This document shows positions 48,749-54,068 of a DNA stretch of 54,068 bases, one piece after another. A model generated the notes under the pieces. It was not told the DNA's origin and did no database searches. It saw only the letters and a list, made by a program, of their open reading frames with translations. Where the stretch lies: positions 1 through 54,068 of the forward strand of contig CAZSWJ010000008.1 in the NCBI GenBank assembly GCA_964611095.1, in the 5' to 3' direction. Position 1 is the first letter of the stretch. Each line of letters starts with the position of its first letter. Position numbers and translations under genes: made by a program. This stretch comes from CAZKJL01 sp964611095 (GTDB lineage Bacteria; Patescibacteriota; Gracilibacteria; Peribacterales; Peribacteraceae).

Positions 48749-49522
48749 CTATTCGCGGACCGTCGCCATGGACTGTCCTTCGATCTTCACGAATTCTTCG
48801 TTGCCACCCGTCACGCCGAGGACGGACGGGAGCAGCATGTACGTCATGCGGTGGTTGCGGCACACGCTGATGAGATTGATGGTGTGCTCGAGGTCGCTGC
48901 ACTGCACGAGGTACGCGGGATTCTTCTCCTTGATCGTCTGCTCGAGCACATTGAGCTTCCCCACGACGGGTACGCCGTGAATGTCGGTGAGCTTGGTGCC
49001 CTGCGGATCGATGACGGCCACGGGCTTGAGCGGCGACTGCTTTTCTTCCAGCAGCTTGATGAAGCGTTCGGCATCGCGATTGGAACCGATAACGAGTACC
49101 GGGTAGGCCGGCGGGTTCCTGCGCAGAATGCGGCGCTGCCACGTATCGAACGCAAGGTGCCACACGACGGTGAAGACGAAGCTGAGTCCGCCCGCATACA
49201 CGAGGAGGAGGCGACTGAAGAACGCGTTATATAGGAAGTAGTAGGCGAGCGTGAACAGCGCCGACGCCATGACGCAGCTGAAGAGGATGTACAGAATGTT
49301 CTTGGCATCGCTCTGGACGCGGAGCAATCGAAATACTCCGAGCTGCGCCAAAATGAGCACCCACAGCGGCGCCACGATGAGCGCACCCTGCATGTAGAGG
49401 TTCAGCGGAAAGTCCGTCGACAAGATGAATCCGACGCGCAGGAAATACGCCGCGGCGTACGCGCCGAGAAACAGCAGGACGTCGGCCAGCAACCAGCAAA
49501 CGAGTAAGAAGGTGCGTCGCAT
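48749..49522 (-). CDS. Truncated sugar-transferase-like membrane protein lacking the catalytic domain
   Basis: 257 residues. Four transmembrane helices (1-115), then a Rossmann-like NAD/CoA-binding-type domain (AYPVLVIGSNRDAERFIKLL; ending SVLGVTGGNEEFVKIEGQSM). This corresponds to the N-terminal half of WbaP/WcaJ-type polyprenyl-phosphate glycosylphosphotransferases. The protein stops at ATVRE where such proteins usually continue into the catalytic KR-type domain. The stop is TAG and no catalytic motif appears downstream; the next gene starts 4 bases on. Either a natural short form or a truncation. TATGAT lies 6 bases before the ATG. Confidence 0.78.
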   Translation of the reverse strand: MRRTFLLVCWLLADVLLFLGAYAAAYFLRVGFILSTDFPLNLYMQGALIVAPLWVLILAQLGVFRLLRVQSDAKNILYILFSCVMASALFTLAYYFLYNAFFSRLLLVYAGGLSFVFTVVWHLAFDTWQRRILRRNPPAYPVLVIGSNRDAERFIKLLEEKQSPLKPVAVIDPQGTKLTDIHGVPVVGKLNVLEQTIKEKNPAYLVQCSDLEHTINLISVCRNHRMTYMLLPSVLGVTGGNEEFVKIEGQSMATVRE

Positions 49523-49577
49523 GGGCGCATCATAGGCCGTTTCGGCGTTTTTTTACAGCGGGACAACATCCGTTTCG

Positions 49578-50438
49578 CTACTTTCGCTCTCTCTTTTGAA
49601 CGATGCGCAATTCGGGCTTCGGGGCCAGGGCGATGGTGTTCGGCTTCATGTCGTCGAAGATGTCGGCGTTCGCTCCGATGATCGAATTTTTTCTGATGGT
49701 AATGGCCCCGAAGACGCCGCTGTTCGCGAAGCACGTGACGTTGTCCTCCAGCGTCGGGTGACGTTTCGTGCGCCCGGCTTTGGCCGGATCGATGGCGGCC
49801 CCGAGCGTGACGCCTTGGTACAGACGGACGCTCTCTCCGATCTCCGTGGTCTCTCCGATGACGACGCCCGTTCCGTGGTCGATGAAGAATCCCTTGCCGA
49901 TCGTCGCGCCCGGGTGAATGTCGATGCCCGTTTCACGGTGCATGTATTCGGTCATCTGCCTCGGCACGAGCGGAGTTCCGAGTTTGTGGAACAGATGTGC
50001 GATCCGTTGCACGGTCACGGCACGGAATCCGGGGTAGTTCAAGATCACGTTATCGGTATTCAGTGCGGCGGGGTCGCCTTTGAGCGCGGCTTCGGCATCG
50101 CTCATCAGCGTTTCACGCAGGTCCGGAAAGTCGGCGAGGACCGCGTCCGTGATGTCGACGGCTCGGGCACGCGCATCTCCGCCGCCACCGAGCGCTTGCG
50201 TGACCATGCCCCTCAGCAGATCGACGGTCTCGTGAATCAGCATGCGCACGTCGCTCATGTCGGTCGATTCCTGGAGTCGTCCCACGGAACCGGGGAACAA
50301 AACTTCCCGCATGTTGTCGACGACCGTCACGACCTGTCGTTCCGAAGAAAACGGTGCGGCACGACGAGCCGTCGTTGCGGCTTCCGTTGTCTCGATCAAA
50401 CGGGAGAGTGAGCGGCCGGAATCGTGCGGGGCAGTCAT
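49578..50438 (-). CDS. cysE: Serine O-acetyltransferase
   Basis: 286 residues. Acetylates serine with acetyl-CoA, the first step of cysteine synthesis. N-terminal helical region (about 1-135), ending YPGFRAVTVQRIAHLFHKLG, then the left-handed beta-helix MHRETGIDIHPGATIGKG, HGTGVVIGETTEIGESVRLY and FANSGVFGAITIRKNSIIGA. The active-site His of the HGTG motif and Asp of DIHP are present. It begins 1 base after the stop of the metalloprotease-like gene, so they share an operon. A cysK gene is not seen here. Confidence 0.93.
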   Translation of the reverse strand: MTAPHDSGRSLSRLIETTEAATTARRAAPFSSERQVVTVVDNMREVLFPGSVGRLQESTDMSDVRMLIHETVDLLRGMVTQALGGGGDARARAVDITDAVLADFPDLRETLMSDAEAALKGDPAALNTDNVILNYPGFRAVTVQRIAHLFHKLGTPLVPRQMTEYMHRETGIDIHPGATIGKGFFIDHGTGVVIGETTEIGESVRLYQGVTLGAAIDPAKAGRTKRHPTLEDNVTCFANSGVFGAITIRKNSIIGANADIFDDMKPNTIALAPKPELRIVQKRERK

Positions 50439-50439
50439 A

Positions 50440-51261
50440 TTATTTTTTAGCGTGCCAGACGTACGGCAGTTTCGTCACGTCCCACGGCACTTTGGCGTTG
50501 CGGATGTGCTTGCCCTGGCCCACGGGTCCCGTAGAAGCGAACAAAGACTTCATGAAGTCGTACTTGGCCTTGAGCACTTTGTTCGTGGTTGCAGCTTTTG
50601 CAAACGCCTGCGGCTGGAGCGCGTAGTAGGCGAACGCCTCGGCGAAATCTTCGAACGGGTCGCTGGCCGAGTATCCCGAGACAAAGTCGGATCCCTGCGT
50701 GTTGGGTTGCAACATGTTGTTGGAGAGCCAGCTGATTTGATAGAAGGCGACGCTGGGATCGTTGTTGTAGATCGGCGTGCTGCCGTCGGCGAACCCGCTC
50801 TGTCCGGAGGACGGTGTTCCCGTGATTCCGCCGAGGTCGGTGACGTGTCCGCACTCGTGCGTGATGAGCGCCATGAACTCGTTGTCCGGCACGGTGCCGA
50901 TGACGATGATGGTGCTCTCTCCGCCGAGTCCGCGGTTCGCGGCGTTCTTGTCGTAGTTCACGTAGAAGTTCTGCAGATGGTCCCGGCAGTACGACGGCAA
51001 TGCGCGGAGCACTTTGTCGGCGAGCACTTGGTGGCGGGGGAGGATGTCGTCTTGCACGACGACGGGCAGGAGTGCGGCAGATACCTTGCGGCGCGGCGGC
51101 ACCACGACTTTCGGCTGGGGTACTGCGGCGATCTTTTGTGCCGGAAAGCGGGGAGCGGCAGCGTGGCTCTCCACGTTTGCCCTTGTCACCTGCAAGCCGC
51201 CTGCTACCATTGCCGCAGCCACGAACCCCACAGATACGATTGCCCCGAGAACGATGGGCAT
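50440..51261 (-). CDS. Membrane-anchored zinc-metalloprotease-like protein
   Basis: 273 residues from the ATG at 51261; a TTG at 51303 would add 14. N-terminal transmembrane segment (AIVSVGFVAAAMVAGG, about 6-21), then a basic Pro-rich linker and an extracytoplasmic domain. ALITHECGHVTDLGG (about 145) is a HExxH zinc motif, and DPFEDFAEAFAYYAL (about 220) gives a downstream Glu as likely third ligand, a gluzincin-like layout. No named family recognised. Operon with cysE. The upstream gap shares a divergent AT-rich region with rlmD. Confidence 0.7.
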   Translation of the reverse strand: MPIVLGAIVSVGFVAAAMVAGGLQVTRANVESHAAAPRFPAQKIAAVPQPKVVVPPRRKVSAALLPVVVQDDILPRHQVLADKVLRALPSYCRDHLQNFYVNYDKNAANRGLGGESTIIVIGTVPDNEFMALITHECGHVTDLGGITGTPSSGQSGFADGSTPIYNNDPSVAFYQISWLSNNMLQPNTQGSDFVSGYSASDPFEDFAEAFAYYALQPQAFAKAATTNKVLKAKYDFMKSLFASTGPVGQGKHIRNAKVPWDVTKLPYVWHAKK

Positions 51262-51326
51262 CGTGCTTCTTCGGAACGCCGACGGGGTGGAAAGGGAGGT
51301 CAAAAGTGGATCTGAAAGTAGTTATT

Positions 51327-51337
51327 TATACTATATT
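51327..51337 (+). promoter_or_regulatory. Overlapping -10 boxes upstream of rlmD
   Basis: TATACT (51327-51332) and TATATT (51332-51337) overlap by one base, the second 9 bases before the ATG at 51347. The complement of this AT-rich stretch (51321-51345) also provides -10-like sequences for the divergent protease-like gene. Confidence 0.5.
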
Positions 51338-51346
51338 ATCAATTTG

Positions 51347-52819
51347 ATGTCAAGTGACGTTAAAACCACCGTAGTACCCGGTCAGAGCCATGTTCTGGCC
51401 ATCGAAAAGTTCGCCCATGGCGGTGCTGGGTTTGCGCAGCTCGACGGCATGCCCGTCTTCGTCACGGGGGCCATTCCGGGCCAGAAAGTGCAGGCCGTCA
51501 TCACCAAGAAGAAGGACAGTTTCATGGAGGCCAGAGTCGAGAAGGTCATCCTCAAATCCAAAGACGAAACGCTCGCCAAGTGCCCGCACTTCGGTACGTG
51601 CGGCGGCTGCGTCTGGCAGAACGTCACGTACAACAAGCAGATCCAATATAAGGAGGACATCGTGAAGGAGACGCTCGAGCACCTCACGCCCGCCGATGCC
51701 GCCGTTCGCAAGCAACTCCCGGGTCGCGTGCTCAAAATCATTCCGAGTCCGCAGGTGTTCCACTACAGGAACAAGCTCGAGCTCACGTTCGGCTACGGCA
51801 ACATGCGCGTGGAGGAGCGTCCGTCCAAGGTGCCGGGGGCCAAGCCGCAACGTATCTACTTCGATGAGAACCCGGGCGTCGGTTTCCACCAAGCCGGCGA
51901 GTGGGCCACCATTCTTCCGGTGCACGAGTGTCACTTGTACGACGAACAGGTGCCCACGCTCATCGCGGACATCAACCGTTTCATGGCCGATACGAAGCTC
52001 CCGGTCTACAACCCCAAGACGCACAAAGGAATTCTCCGCAACCTCATCCTCCGCCGCGGCGTGCACACCGACGAGCACATGATTTGTTTCGTCGTGCAGG
52101 CGCGCAAAAAAGAATTGGAGCCGATGTTCCAGAAGTTCCTCAAGTTCGCCGGACGCCCGCACCTCAAGTCACTCCTCATCTTGGAGCATTTCGGTCTCAA
52201 CGATAAACCCGAAGAACCCAAGATCCACGCGCTCGTCGGCGAACCGTGGATCACCGAGCGCCTCTTCGACCTCACCTTCCGCATTTCGCCGCTCTCGTTC
52301 TTCCAGACCAACACGCTCGCCACCGAGAAGCTGTACTCGGCCATCGCTTCGGCCGCCGATCTCTCCCAGAAAGACACGGTGCTCGACGCGTACTGCGGCA
52401 TGGGAACCATCGGCCAGTACCTGGCTCGCTTCTGCGAGAAGGTCGTGGGCGTGGAATCGCACCCGTCGGCCGTGGAAGACGCGCTCCAGAGCGCCGGTCG
52501 CAATCGCATCGCCAACATCAGTTTCTACAAAGGAAAGACCGAACAGGTGATGCAGCAGCAGCTCAAGGCCGGGGGCAAATACAAGTTCAACGTCATCGTC
52601 GTGGATCCGCCGCGCGTCGGTCTTCATCCGCAGGCGCTCGCCGCGGTCATCGCGCACAAGCCGGAGAAGATCGTGTACGTCTCGTGCAACGTCTCCACAT
52701 TCGCTCGCGATCTGGGTGAACTGCTCAAGAACGGTTACGAACTTCGTAACGTCCAGCCCGTCGATATGTTCCCGCACACGGCGCACATCGAGCTCGTGGC
52801 GTCGCTGCACCGCAAGTAA
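51347..52819 (+). CDS. rlmD: 23S rRNA (uracil-C5)-methyltransferase, RlmD/RumA type
   Basis: 490 residues from the ATG at 51347; the longer frame is antisense to the previous gene. N-terminal TRAM domain (about 8-65), iron-sulfur Cys cluster KCPHFGTCGGCVWQ with a fourth Cys in HECHLYDE, and C-terminal SAM domain: SPLSFFQTNTLATEKLYS, LDAYCGMGTIGQYLA, VDPPRVGLHPQ (catalytic region) and YVSCNVSTFARDLG (nucleophile Cys). Methylates a uridine of 23S rRNA. The RlmD/RlmC/TrmA choice is not settled by eye. rlmH starts 11 bases later. Confidence 0.92.
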   Translation: MSSDVKTTVVPGQSHVLAIEKFAHGGAGFAQLDGMPVFVTGAIPGQKVQAVITKKKDSFMEARVEKVILKSKDETLAKCPHFGTCGGCVWQNVTYNKQIQYKEDIVKETLEHLTPADAAVRKQLPGRVLKIIPSPQVFHYRNKLELTFGYGNMRVEERPSKVPGAKPQRIYFDENPGVGFHQAGEWATILPVHECHLYDEQVPTLIADINRFMADTKLPVYNPKTHKGILRNLILRRGVHTDEHMICFVVQARKKELEPMFQKFLKFAGRPHLKSLLILEHFGLNDKPEEPKIHALVGEPWITERLFDLTFRISPLSFFQTNTLATEKLYSAIASAADLSQKDTVLDAYCGMGTIGQYLARFCEKVVGVESHPSAVEDALQSAGRNRIANISFYKGKTEQVMQQQLKAGGKYKFNVIVVDPPRVGLHPQALAAVIAHKPEKIVYVSCNVSTFARDLGELLKNGYELRNVQPVDMFPHTAHIELVASLHRK

Positions 52820-52830
52820 TCGCCCTTTCC

Positions 52831-53274
52831 ATGCACCGCATCACGCTCCTGTCCGTCGGCAAAGTGAAGACGCCGTGGACTTCGGAAGGATGCAGCGTCT
52901 ACGCCGAGCGCATCGGTCACTTTTGCGATTTCAGTGAGCGGGTTCTTTCTTCGGGTTCCGCGACGGAGGAGCACACGCGTATTCTCGAGGCGCTCGAAAA
53001 AACCAAAGGCATCATCGTCATCTTGGACGAACGCGGCAAAGAGCTCACGTCTCCCGCGCTCGCACGGTGGATAGGCAAGCAGCGTGATACGGGTGAGCCC
53101 GTCACCTTCGTGCTCGGCGGAGCATATGGCTTCAGCGACGCCATCCGCGCCAAAGCGACGCTCGTGCTGCGCCTCAGCGCCATGACGTTGCCGCACGAAC
53201 TGTGCAAAGTACTGTTCTTGGAACAGCTCTATCGCGCCCACAGCATTCTCGCGGGCAGCGGTTACCATCATTAA
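52831..53274 (+). CDS. rlmH: 23S rRNA (pseudouridine1915-N3)-methyltransferase
   Basis: 147 residues, family length 155. SPOUT-fold methyltransferase of helix 69. ITLLSVGKVKTPW, the knot motifs FVLGGAYGFSD and LSAMTLPHELCKVLFLEQLYRAH, and the C-terminal SGYHH are intact. Directly follows rlmD, making a two-gene rRNA-modification operon. Confidence 0.95.
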   Translation: MHRITLLSVGKVKTPWTSEGCSVYAERIGHFCDFSERVLSSGSATEEHTRILEALEKTKGIIVILDERGKELTSPALARWIGKQRDTGEPVTFVLGGAYGFSDAIRAKATLVLRLSAMTLPHELCKVLFLEQLYRAHSILAGSGYHH

Positions 53275-53288
53275 GCTACGATATCCGT

Positions 53289-53999
53289 ATGCCCGTCGAT
53301 ACCGTCGATTACACGTTCCGAGAGGCCGCGATGTTCCGAGACAGTCGCGGACTTTGGTCGCGCCTCGTCACTCCGTCGTGGGACGTGATGTTCGACAGGT
53401 CGGTGCGTGCCGTCTTCGAGAACGGCGGACGCATCATCGACATCGGCGGGGGACTGCGCATCGATCCCAAGCGCAGCGATCGTGTGGATCCTTCGAGGGA
53501 GCGTTTGTACTCGGCGTATCTCACGAAGCCCGGAACCGATTACAAAATCACCGACTACACCGATCAGTACAAACCCGACTACGTCGAAGACATTCACAAG
53601 CTGTCGTTCGCCGATGCGTCCGTCGACGGTCTCTTCTGTCTCGCCGTTCTCGAGCACGTCTACGACCCCAAGAAGGCCGCGGAGGAAATCGTGCGAGTGC
53701 TCAAGAAAGGTGGCACGGCCTTCATCTACGTGCCATGGATGTATCGCTATCACGCTCACGCCAAGGACTATCGCGATTACTTCCGCTATTCCAAGGATGG
53801 CATCGCGTACTTATTCCGCGATTGCGCCTCGGTGGAGATTTGTCCCGTGCGCGGACTCTTTGAGTCGCTTCTTCGATTCTTGCCGCTCACAAATGTTGCG
53901 ATCTTCCGAGGTTTTGCTCGCTTGCTCGATAACGTGCCCGTGATGCGAAAAATCTCGGAGAGGCAGACGTCCGGTTACAACATTTTCATCAAGAAATAA
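53289..53999 (+). CDS. SAM-dependent methyltransferase domain protein
   Basis: 236 residues from the ATG at 53289; TACGAT lies 6 bases upstream, so it is leaderless. Motif I RIIDIGGGLRIDP (about 48-60), FADASVDGLFCLAVLEHV (about 113-130), then KAAEEIVRVLKKGGTAFIYV. A short RYHAHAKDYRDYFRYS insert is characteristic of methyltransferases acting on glycolipids or glycans. The substrate is unknown. Confidence 0.8.
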   Translation: MPVDTVDYTFREAAMFRDSRGLWSRLVTPSWDVMFDRSVRAVFENGGRIIDIGGGLRIDPKRSDRVDPSRERLYSAYLTKPGTDYKITDYTDQYKPDYVEDIHKLSFADASVDGLFCLAVLEHVYDPKKAAEEIVRVLKKGGTAFIYVPWMYRYHAHAKDYRDYFRYSKDGIAYLFRDCASVEICPVRGLFESLLRFLPLTNVAIFRGFARLLDNVPVMRKISERQTSGYNIFIKK

Positions 54000-54020
54000 T
54001 TCCATCGTGTGTGGATACGA

Positions 54021-54068
54021 GTGTTACTTCTTTGGCGCGCCAAAGAAGTAACCAAGAAAGCGCTGCGC
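54021..54068 (+). repeat. Palindrome-headed dispersed repeat, copy 5 (cut by window edge)
   Basis: Perfect 12-base inverted repeat ACTTCTTTGGCG / CGCCAAAGAAGT (54026-54049) followed by AACCAAGAAAGCGCTGCGC, then the window ends. The centre differs from copy 2 in a compensated way (GTCG/CGAC versus GGCG/CGCC). Confidence 0.8.

Noticed and set aside
1..54068. Recoding of TGA (as in Gracilibacteria)
   Set aside because: TGA ends trmD, the GT87-like gene, folK and others at family-consistent positions.
1..54068. tRNA, rRNA or CRISPR arrays
   Set aside because: No gap contains a TTCRA-type T-loop with paired arms, rRNA-like sequence or regularly spaced repeats.

Overview
The window is a compact, gene-dense, GC-rich bacterial chromosome segment with about 57 protein genes and no rRNA, tRNA, CRISPR or transposase gene that I can see. 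TGA, TAA and TAG all act as stops, so the standard bacterial code applies. The gene set (single Xer recombinase, ammonium transporter plus glutamine synthetase, DUF4015 protein, unusual EF-P, DipZ-like thiol exporter, many small proteins of unknown function) suggests a reduced-genome lineage such as the Patescibacteria/CPR, perhaps Peregrinibacteria-like. That placement is inference from general resemblance, not a measured phylogeny. Very few starts have a Shine-Dalgarno sequence. Instead many start codons lie 6-12 bases after a TANNNT -10 box, which implies leaderless mRNAs; a second group has pyrimidine-rich leaders.

Layout. 1-5.1 kb: a Nif3-like protein, a family 2 glycosyltransferase, trmD, a DUF167 protein, a Xer recombinase and a methyltransferase. 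5.3-15 kb: a DsbA-like lipoprotein, then envelope and polysaccharide genes (WecG/TagA, a GT87-like membrane glycosyltransferase, a WecB-type epimerase, an O-antigen ligase-like protein), with phosphoglycerate mutase and a large secreted protein among them. 15-25 kb: guaA, an ECF sigma factor with a membrane FecR-like partner, efp, gatB, def, a DEDDh exonuclease and nth. 25-31 kb: a Cys-less thioredoxin-like protein coupled to a DipZ-like CcdA-TlpA protein, a tiny Cys-rich protein, amtB and glnA. 31-43 kb: a TrmB-type regulator, a DUF4015 protein, thyA and folA, a polyamine block (agmatine deiminase, N-carbamoylputrescine amidase, deoxyhypusine synthase-like protein, fold-III PLP decarboxylase), then folE, folK and folB. 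43-54 kb: a secretin-N-like protein, SecD carrying an inserted parvulin domain, a lipoprotein resembling the SecD periplasmic head, a sugar nucleotidyltransferase, a truncated sugar-transferase-like protein, cysE, a zinc-metalloprotease-like protein, rlmD, rlmH and a methyltransferase.

Three themes link the genes. (1) Secretion and envelope: SecD-parvulin, the SecD-head lipoprotein, DipZ, DsbA and polysaccharide enzymes form an export, folding and surface programme. (2) Nitrogen, polyamines and folate: AmtB/GlnA, a putrescine route with a DHS-like enzyme, and FolE/FolB/FolK/ThyA/FolA. (3) Interspersed repeats: one GC-rich family has inserted in frame into trmD, the O-antigen ligase-like gene and guaA and also lies in intergenic hairpins; a second family contains a self-complementary palindrome whose centre has changed in a compensated way between copies; a third short repeat sits directly against the stop codons of three genes.
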